64,000 bases of DNA, from positions 27,417,062 to 27,481,061 of the forward strand of contig NC_065885.2 in the NCBI RefSeq assembly GCF_932274485.2, read 5' to 3'. The notes beneath the pieces were generated by a model. It was not told the origin of the DNA and did no database searches. It was given only the letters and a program-made list of their open reading frames with translations. A program made the translations under genes and the position numbers. This document shows, piece by piece, positions 1 through 11,887 of this stretch. Position 1 is the stretch's first letter; every line of letters starts with the position of its first letter. The stretch comes from Patella vulgata. Lineage: Eukaryota > Mollusca > Gastropoda > Patellidae.

Positions 1-709
1 GAATCTGTTAGTCATAATGGGACTCAAGTTAAAATATAAAATACTCCTTTGGCAATAAAACAAGGGCATTAATAACATATTTCCCTATTCATAAGATGCA
101 CTTAATTTTCTGTGGATATTTGTAAAAAAATCTTTGAACCACACATCTGATACATAATGACATATATAAAGTATAATAATTAATAAAAATTTTGGCAATT
201 AAGAGACACTGATTGGCAATACTTAAACATCAATTTTGGCATAAAATAACAATAAAAATATTAAATTTGTATTTGGAATACATTCGAATTATAAAAAGGT
301 AAGCATAAAGGAATCTTTTTTTTTCATATTTGTAAATGTGTTGGGCAAGAATTATAATAATAATAATGGTCCCTCAATAAAAATATGTTATATATATACA
401 ATGTACATATTTATTACAGAAAAATTGTACAAAAGTTGTACGTAAAATTTAATGGCCTCTAAAATAATACTGGTCATTATTATAAATGAATTCATGAATA
501 ATGGTAAAAATTTTAAAGACAAATACAATGTATAATAATAAAGTAAGTATTGTAATTAAAATCATGTATATAATATATGCATAGAATATATCTACCTCTA
601 ATACCACATGCTTAATCAGATCAAAAAAGAATCGATCCTCATCAAATATAGTGTTTTATAAAAAAAAGAATGTATAAGAGTTATGTATATGATTTTTATT
701 ACTAATAAT
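1..709. other. AT-rich non-coding stretch
   Basis: Strongly AT-rich sequence with many short homopolymer and TA-rich runs. I see no open frame with coding character, no splice-bounded exon and no recognisable repeat. Confidence 0.5.
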
Positions 710-1100
710 ACTACATGCACTAACCCTGTGTCCTCTTTGTTATTTCAATAACAATATAACATTTTCAAACAATACACAATAACACTTAATACCTCATAAA
801 ATTCAAGATTTGAGAGGCTTTTTGAAATAGATAAGATAATATTACTATTACATGCAATAACCCTGTGTTCTCTTTGTTATTTCAAAATATACAAAATAAC
901 AATAATACCCAATACAATTTCAGATTTGAGAGCCTTCATGAAAAAAATATCAGATCAGATTAATATTACATGTAACAACCCTGTATCCTCCTTGTTATTT
1001 CAATAACAACATAACATTTCCGAAAAATACACAATAACAATTAATACCTCATAAAATTTCAGATTTGAGAGGCTTGAAAAAAGTCAGATCAGATTAAATA
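710..1100. repeat. Three degenerate direct repeats
   Basis: Three imperfect copies begin near 713, 850 and 967 with ACATGCAMTAACCCTGTG-like text, then a 'CTTTGTTATTTCAATAAC' core and an 'AGATTTGAGAGGCTT' end. Copy length is about 117-137 bp and internal indels are frequent, so the array is old. No coding potential. Confidence 0.75.
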
Positions 1101-1479
1101 CATTTGTGTGACTAGCAAAACAGGTTTGGCTTTTCACTCGATTTGATTCCATTAGTTACCTTTGGTAATGTTAAAAAGAAATCTCTGATAGAGTAAATAA
1201 TGCAATATAAAGGGAAAAAGGGATAGTGATAAGAAGTTTTCCTTCAGTAGATTTGTTAATTAGAATAATTTGTTATATGTCTGATAAAAAATGTTTTGCA
1301 AATGGCAATGTTTCTGGAATACGAGATTGATTGTATGTAAAGTATAATTTTGCAAAAATCTTTATTTTGTCTCATCACTGATGGCAAATTTTACCATAAA
1401 ATTCAATTACTTTGTTCTTAGTTTGGTAAGTTATTAAGTGTAGTTTAATGATCGAGTGTGAGGCCTTAATTAATATATT

Positions 1480-1712
1480 GATATTGCACGAGTGCGTTAG
1501 CATGAGTGCTATATCTATATATTACACAATGTCTTGCACGAGACCATTAAACAACTTAAAATACAGACACTATCCAGCACGTGCATTTCAATGATATTGC
1601 ACAAGTGCGTTAGCATAAGTGCTATATCTATATATTACGCAATGTCTTGCACAAGACCATTAACGAACTTAAAATACAGACACTATCTAATATCTAGCCC
1701 GTGCATTTCAAT
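1480..1712. repeat. Two-copy 113-bp tandem repeat
   Basis: The text starting GATATTGCACGAGTGCG at 1480 recurs at 1593 with few differences, giving a period of 113 bp. Both copies carry 'GCTATATCTATATATTAC', 'AATGTCTTGCAC' and 'CTTAAAATACAGACACTAT'. A short ATG frame across it is a by-product of the repeat. Confidence 0.8.
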
Positions 1713-2012
1713 GAAATATGTCACACGGGTCCAATATTTCAACTAGTATAAATAATGTACATTTGGCACATTATATGTACCATTATTTGAAATAAAGGTA
1801 GTCAACATCAAAGGATGACGTCACATCTGTATTTTAAGTATTCATATTGCCCTTTAACAATACACATTTGTTCCCATAAAAACATTAATTTTACTAGATA
1901 TGTGGTGGAAATGGACGTTAACCTCTATTATACCACTTCCATTTGACAAAATATTTAGAATATTGTAATACTGATTAACAATCTAAATGCATTACTGGTA
2001 CAATAATAATCT

Positions 2013-3473
2013 TTAATCATCTTTGTGAAAAAAAAGATCCCCTTCCATAGATTTAACCGAATCATGCTTTTTTAAGTGACGATCTAAATTAGTTTGCTGG
2101 CCGAAATACCGGTCGCATAATGGACATTTAAATGGCCTCTCCTTGTTGTGTATGTTGCGAATATGCCGTTGTAGATTAGACGATATCGAAAATGAACGTT
2201 CGCAATATTTACAGTTATAAGGTTGTTCTCCTGTGTGTGTTCTTAAATGGCGAGTAAGATTTGCAGAGCGGGGAAAATGTTTTCCGCAAAATTTACAGCA
2301 GTATCTTTCTTTCATTTTATTAATGTGTTTAAATTGATAAGGCTCTGGAAATTTGTTTATGTTTGTTTGCGGGGGCATGAGATAATTTTTACGTTCTTGG
2401 GAGACCGGAGCAGATGTCATCCTGGGCATAAATTTTGTGGTATTTTTCAACAGACGAATTTCATTGTGGTTAAACGATATCATCGACTCCAGTACGGGTC
2501 TTATCAGAGGAAAATTAGCCTTGCTGTACTTCACAGTTTCATAAATATGAGAAATCCTCGGCCTCTCAATGACATGTGTTTGAGACAAATCAAGAGGAAA
2601 TTCTACGGCTGGCGATTTCAAATAAACAGAAAACATTTCCCCTAAATCTGCGCAGAGACTTTGTATCTCCAAATTTGTGCATTTTAAATCTAATGAGTGT
2701 AAGGCTGGCAAGATCTCCGTGGACATAAAATAAAAGAAATCGGAATTGCTGATTTCCATGTTTTCCAGTTCATCTGTGGAAAAGCATTCTACATCTGAGC
2801 CTGAGCTATTCTCTCGATCACTGTCAATACTTGGATCAGAATCTCTATCTAATTCATCAAAGGTCTGCTTCTCATCCAATGTAAGACCATCGCTGATTAA
2901 TTGCAGACAATCAACAGATATATTGGGGTCATTCAACATATTTTGTAGAGACAAAAACCCTTCTGGCAAGAAAGAACCAAATTTCGAATAAAACATGTCA
3001 TTGAAACGAAATTGACTTAGATCGATCCAATTCCATGAAAACGGACTATTAGTCTTACTAAGGCAACCGACTGTACTGTCAGTGGACGTGCTAAGATCGA
3101 TTTTATTCTTTAGAGAGCTGTCACAAAATCGCTTGTGCTTACTCAGAGAGGCAACAGTGGTGAAAGTCTGGTTGCAATTATTGCATTTGGTTTGTTGGCG
3201 GCAATCGGCATGCATACGCTTGTGGCGGCACAAATTTGAAAACTGGGTGTAGGATTTGAGACATACTTCACAAATAAATGGTTTTACACTACTGTGAATG
3301 TGTTGGTGTTGTTTCAGTCCGCTAGAAGTGGCGAAGGTTTTGCCACAGTCCACACAAGCATGGGATCTAGCTCCATTATGCTGGGATCTTATATGTCTCT
3401 GTAGATTACTGGGATCTGTGAAGATCTTGTCACAGTTTTCACATGGGAAATGACGAGTTCCAACATTAAACAT
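2013..3473 (-). CDS. MECOM/PRDM16/hamlet-type C2H2 zinc-finger factor, terminal coding exon
   Basis: 486 codons ending in TAA, with a good 3' splice site (TTGTCTTACAG) directly before the first ATG at 3473, so the ATG may be internal to a longer protein. Zinc-finger block 1 (residues ~11-117): C11/C14/H27/H32, C40/C43/H56/H60, C68/C71/H84/H88 and a C2HC finger C97/C100/H113/C117, with the EVI1 signatures [15 protein letters not shown] and [10 protein letters not shown]. Block 2 (~393-470) has three fingers with [19 protein letters not shown] and [14 protein letters not shown]. Between them lie an acidic stretch and PLDLS at 293-297, a CtBP-binding motif typical of the family. These proteins are nuclear DNA-binding regulators of cell fate. 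Odd: vertebrate relatives have more fingers before this block and a PR domain, and spread the two blocks over several exons; neither the PR domain nor the earlier fingers were found in the window. Family is secure; completeness is not. Confidence 0.85.
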   Translation of the reverse strand: MFNVGTRHFPCENCDKIFTDPSNLQRHIRSQHNGARSHACVDCGKTFATSSGLKQHQHIHSSVKPFICEVCLKSYTQFSNLCRHKRMHADCRQQTKCNNCNQTFTTVASLSKHKRFCDSSLKNKIDLSTSTDSTVGCLSKTNSPFSWNWIDLSQFRFNDMFYSKFGSFLPEGFLSLQNMLNDPNISVDCLQLISDGLTLDEKQTFDELDRDSDPSIDSDRENSSGSDVECFSTDELENMEISNSDFFYFMSTEILPALHSLDLKCTNLEIQSLCADLGEMFSVYLKSPAVEFPLDLSQTHVIERPRISHIYETVKYSKANFPLIRPVLESMISFNHNEIRLLKNTTKFMPRMTSAPVSQERKNYLMPPQTNINKFPEPYQFKHINKMKERYCCKFCGKHFPRSANLTRHLRTHTGEQPYNCKYCERSFSISSNLQRHIRNIHNKERPFKCPLCDRYFGQQTNLDRHLKKHDSVKSMEGDLFFHKDD

Positions 3474-3720
3474 CTGTAAGACAAAAATTGAAGTAAGAGA
3501 TCATACTTGGGCAATACCCCCACCAATAACTCAATAAATTTGAATTTAAAAGGCTGATAACTCCAAAATTTACAATCATAATTTCCTGAAGTTCCAACAT
3601 TAAACATCTGTAAGACAAAAATTGAAGTAAGAGATCATACTTGGGAAATACCCCAATAACTTAATAAATTGGAATTTAAAAGGCTGATAACTCCAAAATT
3701 TACAATCATAATTTCCTGAA
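3457..3720. repeat. Tandem duplication spanning the zinc-finger exon's splice acceptor
   Basis: A 134-bp unit (3457-3590) is repeated next to itself (3591-3720, with small deletions). On the minus strand each copy includes the polypyrimidine tract, the ACAG acceptor and the first six codons (MFNVGT) of the zinc-finger exon, so there are two equivalent 3' splice sites 134 nt apart. The outer copy runs into intron-like sequence instead of fingers. Confidence 0.85.
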
Positions 3721-4008
3721 GTATAATTTTATCCTCTTTGGACCACCCGGAACAATGAAACCAAGTTTTAAATAATTTCATTGAGAACATGAAAAGAAAT
3801 CACATTAACATTCTTTATAAGTAAAAATATGACATGAATGATAATTCTTCTAATTACCCTAATATACAATCCAACCAAGGTTTTAAGGATGCAAAAGTCT
3901 AAACTTAAATGGGCAGATAACATCTTCATTTACAATTTACAAATTCTAAATTGGTATCCCAAACTAACCAATCACTGCAAACTCGGAAAAAATTTCAAGA
4001 GCTCTGAC

Positions 4009-4196
4009 CTGTAGAGTGTTACAGGAAATTGTCGATGGACAGAGTTGACAATACGTGTACGTCCACCTTCAAAATGGGTTAAGAACTCTGCCCCTTCATA
4101 ATTTGCAATGGAGATAATTCCTGTATCAAGTTCTCGAGCTTTCATAACTTTGAACTTTGTCGATAAGGTTATTCCTAATGATCGAATTAATAAACC
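4009..4196 (-). CDS. Candidate internal exon, protein not recognised
   Basis: On the minus strand this 188-nt block has an acceptor (ATTTGCAG) at its 5' side and a donor (CTCTACAG|GTCAGAG) at its 3' side, and only one frame is open. The encoded segment begins GLLIRSLGITLSTKFKVMKA, then an NYEGAEFLTHFEGG stretch, and ends near QFPVTLYR. It leaves in phase 2, which does not continue the zinc-finger frame of the exon at 3473, so it may belong to another gene, to an alternative transcript, or read on to a stop at 3972. It follows in phase from the candidate exon at 5648-5717. I do not recognise the domain. Confidence 0.4.
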
Positions 4197-4404
4197 CTGC
4201 AAATTTGATGAAATAAGTTTAGAACTTTAACCGGTGTAAAGTGTTTTGAACAAGAAAATAAGCATAGTCCACCCATGAACTGACAACCGAAGGAGGGAAC
4301 GACAATATACGTCCACAATCCACATTAAATGTGGATGTACATGTATAATAAAGTATTTATTCATTGTATTGATGCTTACATGACTGAATGAAAATTATAT
4401 CTAG

Positions 4405-5608
4405 CAGACGTGTCAACTACCCTTTTTTTTTCCGTGAGACTCACGGATTCGGGACCTTTCTCCCGATCTCCTGCGCAGGAGGAATTTTCTCACGGAAAAT
4501 GGCCATATTGCCGATTCTAGTTTTACTTTTTCAAAGGGAGGTAACTCCCTTACTTCCGTTTCATAAATCGACCTCATGATTGGCTGAATTTGACCGGAAA
4601 CTTATAATTCCGGTAATACGTACGCTTGACAGCCCAACGTGTGTTTGTGAATTGTTTGGAGTAAATAACGTAAATGATATAGAGTACATGAGCGAACCAA
4701 ATAAAATAGAGACCTGTACAAGGTTCTTTCCATAACCATCATTCTACCCCATGGCTAGTAAACGTCTATCTATGCGATTTTGACAATTCTCCGGCAATGA
4801 GTATGAGTAAACATTTCATGCCACGTGACTTTAGCGTGAAATCGGAAGCCATTATTGACTGAAATTTAGCCAACTTTTAATCTGCGATTTTGGATTACAT
4901 TTACAGTTAAATATATTACTAGCGATTGTATTATAATACTTTGATATCAATCACAATATATACAAATAATCTGACTCAAAAGTTATCGAAATATAAGCGC
5001 AACTACCATTTATGTACGGGAGACACTTGCGGGAAAATACCGCTCTGACGTCACGTTTCTGGGGATTTCCATTATTCATTAACGCGATTGTAGCCATAGA
5101 AAACAGGATTTATCGGTTTTGCAGATTGAAATTTGCTACTTTCGACTAAATGTAGCCTGCTTTTTATCTGATATTATTAAGATTATAAATATTTTATATA
5201 TTATCATTCAAATTATTACGATTTTCATAATTTTTAACTGGCTATTATTTGCGGATTTGAGTTGTAAATTACTTATTTATTATGATAATTGATATGACTG
5301 AAAACACATTTTGGACTACCGTATACTATTAAAGTCTTTTGGGTAACATTTTATCTATATTTTCACAAAACATTTAAAAAAAATTTTTTTCTGTCATTTA
5401 AATTATTGACCCGAAACACAAAAGGAATTTTCATTTGTTCATTGTTGTATGCAGCAAAAACGAGTGCACAGCTAGTGTAAAATGTACTAAAGTATTAGCC
5501 TATGATTAATAAAAATGAAGTTATTGGATGAAAAAAAAAACTCCTGGATTCTCCTGTTTTTTCATATCTGGTCTCCTGTTTTTTCATACCTGGGGGTTGA
5601 CACGTCTG
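4405..5608. mobile_element. Non-autonomous hAT-like DNA transposon (~1.2 kb)
   Basis: Ends are inverted repeats: CAGACGTGTCAACTACCC at the left and GGGGGTTGACACGTCTG at the right (13 matching terminal bases, then imperfect). Both sides are flanked by the 8-bp direct repeat ATATCTAG (4397-4404 and 5609-5616). A CAG...CTG end with an 8-bp target duplication fits the hAT superfamily. There is no transposase ORF, so it would need a helper. It lies in an intron of the candidate minus-strand gene. Confidence 0.75.
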
Positions 5609-5647
5609 ATATCTAGTCAAAATTAAATGTAAACTTAATAAACTCAC

Positions 5648-5717
5648 TGTATCTGAATTATGTGGATAATGTGTTGGAGAATGATAATAGTAATCACAAT
5701 CATCAGATCTAGAATCA
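5648..5717 (-). CDS. Candidate internal exon, protein not recognised
   Basis: A 70-nt block on the minus strand bounded by TTTTACAG and GATACA|GTGAGT. In the frame compatible with the next candidate exon it encodes DSRSDDCDYYYHSPTHY..., a polar, tyrosine-rich segment. It leaves in phase 0, matching the entry phase of the exon at 4196. A second frame without stops also exists, so coding status is uncertain. Confidence 0.35.
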
Positions 5718-5869
5718 CTGTAAAACAAACACAAACAAGCCAACAGTGAGGCTGATGTCCCCCGCCGAAATTGCAAAATAAATAGATGACACATATTAAT
5801 TAATCGCACATTTATTTTTTTCACTAAGTTTCATCACTCTCTATCAGATAGAATCAAGATTATCTTGTC

Positions 5870-6860
5870 CCAAACCATCGACAAATGAAATCGATTAGCT
5901 CTGCTTAGCTTCAGCTCGAAATGTTAATTATTGAACTCAGTCAAGACATTCACCTAATGAACATCTACATATACATCAAGTTTAAACATTCACCTAATAG
6001 ACACCTATGCCAAGTTTGAACATTCTACCTCAATTAGAAGGAGAGTTATTGTGTTCCAAAGTTTCTACCAATCAAATTGCTTATCACTCTGCTTACCCTC
6101 AGCAAAAAATGTTCATTATCGAACTTAGTTAAGGTATTCATATAATAAATCTATACACCAAGTTTCATCAATCTCACTTAATTAGAACTAAAGTTATCGT
6201 GTCCCAAAGCATCAACCAATCAAATTGCTTATCTCTGCTTACCCTAAGCGGAAAATGCTCATCTTCGAACTCCATCAAGGCATTGACCTAATCAACACAT
6301 ACACCAAGTTTGAACATTCTAGCTCAATTAGGAAGAGAGTTATCGTGCCCCAAAGTATCAACCAATCAAATTGCTTATCTCTGCTTACCCTAAGCGGAAA
6401 ATGCTCATCTTCGAACTCCATCAAGGCATTGACCTAATAAACACATACACCAAGTTTGAACATTCTAGCTCAATTAAAAGTTATCGTGTCCCAAAGCATC
6501 AACCAATCAAATTGCTTATCTCTGCTTACCCTAAGCGGAAAATGCTCATCTTCGAACTCCATCAAGGCATTGACCTAATCAACACATACACCAAGTTTGA
6601 ACATTCTAGCCCAATTAGGAAGAGAGTTATCGTGTCCCAAAGCATCAACCAATCAAATTGCTTATCTCTGCTTACCCTAAGCGGAAAATGCTCATCTTCG
6701 AACTCCATCAAGGCATTGACCTAATAAACACATACACCAAGTTTGAACATTCTAGCTCAATTAGGAAGAGAGTTATTGTGTCCCAAAAAGTGTGACGGAC
6801 AGACAGACAGACAGACGGACGAACCCATTTTAATAGTCCCCTGCTTTCTTCGAAAGGCGG
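5870..6860. repeat. ~146-bp tandem array ending in a hairpin-bearing terminus
   Basis: About five or six copies of a ~146-bp unit run head to tail; each has AATCAAATTGCTTATCTCTG, 'AAATGCTCATCTTCGAACTC', 'CACCAAGTTTGAACATTC' and 'GAGTTATCGTGTCCCAAAG'. Copies near 6200-6790 are almost identical; those before are older. The array ends with a GACA-rich run (GACGGACAGACAGACAGAC) and then a short stem CCCCTGCTTTC/GAAAGGCGGGGG. Repeated ATG frames across it are artefacts. The same family occurs reversed at 38157-38500. Confidence 0.8.
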
Positions 6861-7315
6861 GGGACAATTATAGTGATAAACAGTCATCAGATCTCGAATC
6901 ACTGTAAAACCAACACAAATTATAGTGATAAACAATCATCAGATCTAGAATCACTGTAAAACAAACATCAATTATAGTGATAAACAATTATCAAAATTAG
7001 AGTCACAGGCAGATAGACACAATTAATTGTCATGCATACCCCCACCCCGCCACCCCTCGATTCGCCCCTGAATATGAATTAAGGTTTGTCTTACCTAAAC
7101 CCTGTAGGTGTTGTATCACCCATACCAATTAGTCACTATTACTAAACACTTAACATCCTGAAAAAATATACACCATTAAATAAACTTTGAAACGAATTTG
7201 ATATGACAAATAGATATCACTTACTATCTGTGAACTAGACATATAATAATTCTCTGGTGTCCATAATGTAAGATATGATTAAAATAAATACAGCTAATAT
7301 TTATACCAGGAAATA

Positions 7316-7601
7316 AAATTGGGTTTAACTTCCTAATTCTAATGACTAGGTTAGTGAGGGAGATTTTGCCTCGACAGCAGCGCTCTGGACTACTCTTATT
7401 TCGAATTCTGACGGTCAAGCTTTTTTTATGTGCACTTTAATGTGTACACAGGACCTCGTTTTTTTTTTATCCCATCGAAATGACTATACATTGTCACCCG
7501 CCGGAAAATCCAGATGAACTTTCTCGGCCAACGCAGGGATCTAACATGGGACCTCTAGGTTAGCGAGCCAACATGTTACTCACTGAGCCACCATGGCTCC
7601 C
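7316..7601 (-). mobile_element. SINE family 1, diverged copy
   Basis: A diverged copy of the tRNA-derived SINE that is clean at 53157 and 59854. The tail side is at the left (GGGTTTAACTTCCT) and the tRNA-like head at the right, where CAGGGATCTAACATGGGACC and ACTCACTGAGCCACCAT correspond to box B and box A on the minus strand. Confidence 0.75.
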
Positions 7602-8464
7602 TATTTATACCAGGTATTTACTTCCATCCATGGAGTATACTCAAAATTACTGATATATCAAATACATGGGAAAAGTTACCTCATTGAAAAATAAACACCA
7701 AACATACATGTATTATAATTCATACAGCTGGAAACTGTCACCAATTCATCAAGAGGTAACTTTAATTTGTCTATGAAGTCATGGACACATTATTTAAAGG
7801 ACTATTTAACATATCAATAAACTTTGAGACAGTAGACAAATAGACAAACATGTACTTCCATAAAGAAATCTAGTGACACAATGATCTAAAATCGCATTTG
7901 CTTAAAATTCAGCTCTTAATATAAGAAGATATTATTCTTACTATGGGGTATATCTACATATATATGTCGATTAACTGAATATACATGGGTTTTCTCCATT
8001 ATAAAGCCAAAACTTAATGAGAGAGAGAAATGGGTTTCATATCAACAAAATAGATCTATGCTTTTATCTTAGTTTTTCATAATTGAATTTGCTTACATGC
8101 AAGGGTCTTTAGCAGTGGGATAAAACCACATGTGTTTGAAAGGCAACCCAATTAAGATCACTTTGGCATCCTCTTGTAAAGTCTGTATGGCTATTAAAAT
8201 CATTGATAATTGCTAAGTTAATGTACTGTATATATATTTTTCCAATAAACATAAGTTTATTTAACACACAGAAAAAATAAACTTTTTAACAGCTGCATAT
8301 GATATCAAAATTTCAACCCATTTACATGCAATGAACTTATTTTCCTTCACTAGAGACATATTATTGGGCCACTGAAAAAACCTCAAATAAATACCATATT
8401 TCTTAATTTCATGCTTAAACAGACATTATGTAAGACCTAAATCTAACTATTGCAGGTCTTTCTT

Positions 8465-8750
8465 TGGGGGGGTGGGGGGTGGATGGCTGAATGGTTAGCA
8501 CGTGCGCGCTGTACCATAAAGTCTGTCATTGAGTCAAGTGGCGTGGTTTCGAATCCCCGGATGTACGTGACAAGGAGTAGGGTCGCCTGTCCAACCTCAT
8601 GAGTTTTCTTCGGGTCGTCCGGTTTCCTCCCACTGCTAAAGACCCCTACGCGCAAGCAAATTATTGAAATAAAATTAAACCATATGTTAGTCCCGAAATG
8701 ACCTAGTTCGTGTCGGGTGGACGTTCAACCCCATTTCTCTCTCTCTCTCT
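8465..8750 (+). mobile_element. SINE family 2
   Basis: tRNA-like head GGATGGCTGAATGGTTAGCA (box A) and GTGGTTTCGAATCCCC (box B), then a body ending in TTCAACCCCATTTCTCTC and a (CT)n tail. The short repeat TCTTTCTTTG is present on both sides, consistent with a target-site duplication. The head resembles a Ser/Leu-type tRNA but has no complete cloverleaf. Confidence 0.85.
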
Positions 8751-9335
8751 CTCTCTTTCTTTGAGATTTAAATGTTATATTGGATGGCTCTGATTGTAAA
8801 TTTAATAGAACGGTTTAGCCATTTAATGATTTAATTTAAAAATGGAGAAGCGTGGCTAAGACCCGAATGGCGAGAACAATGGTTATGATCAATGTACACA
8901 TCTTGTCAAAACTACAGACATTGAAAACTTTGGTTAAAATAAAGTAATTTGAATAAAATTTTCAATCATATTCATTTTGCATTATCTATTTTTGAAATAC
9001 CATAGCAAGAACGACCAGCTCTTTACCTAAATCTTACATAATGGCCCTTTTAATAAACAATGGCTTTTTTTGCCCTATTTAATTTCAACATAATTTATAG
9101 AGCTTAATAAGTTAAATAAGACTCACATAAGGTACCATGGGAAAAAGATAAAAATATATATTATGTTGAAGAATATAATGTGTCACATTAAGGCTTTCAT
9201 ATTAAGGAAAACACCAGACATATTGTTTCATTAAATGGTGACAATATTGATCCCACTTCAAACCCAGACTCATGACCACTTGTTAAACATTTAAATCACG
9301 TAAATAAAAATAAATCAAGCTTTGTTTACACTTAC

Positions 9336-9453
9336 CTTTAACAACAAATAAGTTATCGATCTTTCGTGACTCGGATATATGTAGTTCTGCAAGGCTCTGT
9401 ACTGTCACCTTAGTTGTTCAGTCACCACTGTTTAGACTCCATCTGCTCAACAC
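9336..9453 (-). other. Candidate 5' non-coding exon of a minus-strand gene
   Basis: A 118-nt block bounded on the minus strand by TTTTCCCAG and GTTAAAG|GTAAGTG, both strong splice signals. It has one short upstream ORF (ATGGAGTCTAAACAGTGG then a stop). After that stop one frame is open to the donor but has no ATG. It may be a leader exon for the genes at 2-6 kb; phases do not connect it directly to the exon at 5717. Confidence 0.3.
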
Positions 9454-10005
9454 CTGGGAAAATAAAACATTCCACTTTTAGGCATTAAAGACATACACAG
9501 CTATAGCCAATGAGCTGAAAGCTACTTTACTTAACAAAAGCTTGCAGTTGACATTGTACATTTAATAGTGTAGCCTGGTAGCATTATGGGTTATTGGGTA
9601 AATTGTATGCTAGCTGTGTGTTAGCTTGAGTTGGATAGGATAAAGACGGTTGATATTGAACAAGCCTCTTTGTTGCCTTTATAGGATATTATAGAATATG
9701 ATAATCTCTTTTTCCCTCTCTCTTCTTATCAATATGATGTATGATTATATTAGTAATAGGATTTAGTGACATTACTTAATGACATAACCTATAGAGATAG
9801 ACATCAATTATGATCATAACATAATATAACACAACTTGTGACACAACACAGGACTAAATATAGGGGGGGGGGGGGTCTTCTTTAGTAGAAATGGGAGAAA
9901 AACAACAGGGTTACAGGTGCGATTCTGCTTTGTGTCACCATCAATTTTAGGATTTAAATCAAGACCAATAGATGATACATCTAGATCTACATAATAATTT
10001 TAGAA

Positions 10006-10280
10006 ATGAAATGGGATTTAATGTCCTAATGGGCTAATGAAGCAAGGCATACGCCATACAGTGTGCTATGAGGGAAATCTTGCCAGGACAGCGGTCTACT
10101 CTTATATGGAATTCGAAATGCCCAGGGTTCTTTTACGTGCAAGGAAGTGTGTACACAGAACGTTGGTTTTTGTCTAATCTGAACGACAATACATTGTCAC
10201 TTGTCAATCCTGATGAACTTTCTCGGCCAACACCTGGAACGAACAAAGGACCTCAAGATAAGCGAGTCAACGTGGCTCCC
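10006..10280 (-). mobile_element. SINE family 1 with target-site duplication
   Basis: Flanked by TAATAATTTTAGAA at 9992-10005 and 10281-10294, a 14-bp target-site duplication. Tail side at the left (ATGAAATGGGATTTAATG), tRNA-like head at the right. Moderately diverged from the other copies and internally shortened. Confidence 0.85.
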
Positions 10281-11333
10281 TAATAATTTTAGAATCAACA
10301 GGTTGTATCTTGGGCATCTATTGCAATTGTACCATTTAACAGCAATATTGCAAATGAAATGGAATATTAAATGGGGTTTAACAAACTAGTTTGTTGCACC
10401 AGCTGCAAGAAGACGAAATAATATTTATGAACACACTGGCAATTGAAAAATATGAAAATAAACAATGAAAGACTCCATGGCAATCAAAAACAGCAGATTT
10501 TTATTTGTGGAATTAAAAATAACAAATGAAATTTGGAGAAACTCAAATACGGGGCAGGCAAGCAAAACTGTAGTTGTTTGCCATCCTACGACATCAATAT
10601 TAAGGTCAAACCGTATAGATTGTAGAATAAACAAAATCTTGAGATTCAAATAAAACTCACACCTGATGTGATTGGCATTGCCAGAGAATGTTCCAATTAG
10701 CTACAATTAATGATAAATGTCACAAGACCTGGTGCAGTTACCATATTTATAATACTTGGTACCACATATGCTTAGCTAACAATTTTTAATGAACCGTTAC
10801 TTTAACTTTTGTGGTCCTGGCTATTTTATAAATAAAGAAATAATATGAAGTATGATGTTTTTAATTATAGCCAAGTTAAAATAGCCTATAACATTTATTA
10901 CATTATCTCAACATTGAGCCTGTTTAAAGTTCTGGCAAGTTACCCGAGTTATTGTCCGCTCTAACTGGGTTAAATCTAAGAGATATTATTTGTATTTTAT
11001 TGATTAATACCGTGAGTAACACCTTTAACTTCTATCATATTGTGTTGGTGTAAATGAGATTATTGATTAATCTTCTCTGCAGATTGACTCTGTTAACGAC
11101 AGATTAGATCCATATCATTAGACATTACACATTCAACAAGAGTTATTGCCCATTAGTAAGTCCTGTTTTGAAATAAGAACATCACTGCCCTTTTAAGACA
11201 CCAAATAACTGGCTTATTCAAATAAAAGACCGTAATGTTGTTTTAGGAGAATTCAGCTTAAAAACATCTGATTGAGGAAGGCTGTGTCCGCTCCCAATAC
11301 CATGAAATTTTTCAATACGACCAATTTAGTATT

Positions 11334-11499
11334 GGGCCCTTATTCACGAAAACTTAAACTAAGATGCAATCAAAATTTTAAGAAATACTGCAATTCGATT
11401 GGCTGTCCAGTAAAATCAATTTGCATATATCAAATGAAGTTGCAGTATTTCTTAAAATTTCGGTTGTAACTTAGTTTAAGTTTTCGTGAATAAGGGCCC
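11334..11499. mobile_element. Palindromic MITE (166 bp)
   Basis: Terminal inverted repeats of about 30 bp start GGGCCCTTATTCACGAAAAC and mirror almost exactly at the right end. Inner segments (AAATTTTAAGAAATACTGCA) are inverted too, so nearly the whole element folds on itself. No ORF. A relative with GGGCCCGTTTCACGAAAT ends lies at 29331. Confidence 0.85.
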
Positions 11500-11887
11500 T
11501 GGTAATTTAGAAATTCTGTACCCCCCCCCATCACCTTTTGGAATCCATGCATACCGCTGGAGTTATTCTGTTTACTCTCAGATACCTGTTCTATAAAAAT
11601 GCCAAAAGGAGGGGACTTTTCCATGTTTATTTACATCTCAAATAATTAAACTTAACAAAACAAGAGCAGTTTGTTATTCACTAAAATGGCTGAAATTTAG
11701 TTTTATTTATCATATCATAAATACGATATGAAATTTTGAATTACACTTAGCTTTCATTAGAAGCTTAATAATAACTAACTAGTTCATTATAGGAATTCTC
11801 AATCTTCGATATTTACGTTTCAATTATATCATAAATCCTTACATTTTAAATTGGATGCTTTTGACATTACAACATTACTCATTTTCA

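Noticed and set aside
6371-6724. 117-codon frame with internal repeats
   Set aside because: Translation of the 146-bp tandem array; the period is not a multiple of three and the frames break in other copies.
8465-8545. tRNA gene
   Set aside because: Box A and box B are present but the anticodon and acceptor arms do not pair into a cloverleaf, and the sequence continues into a SINE body and tail.
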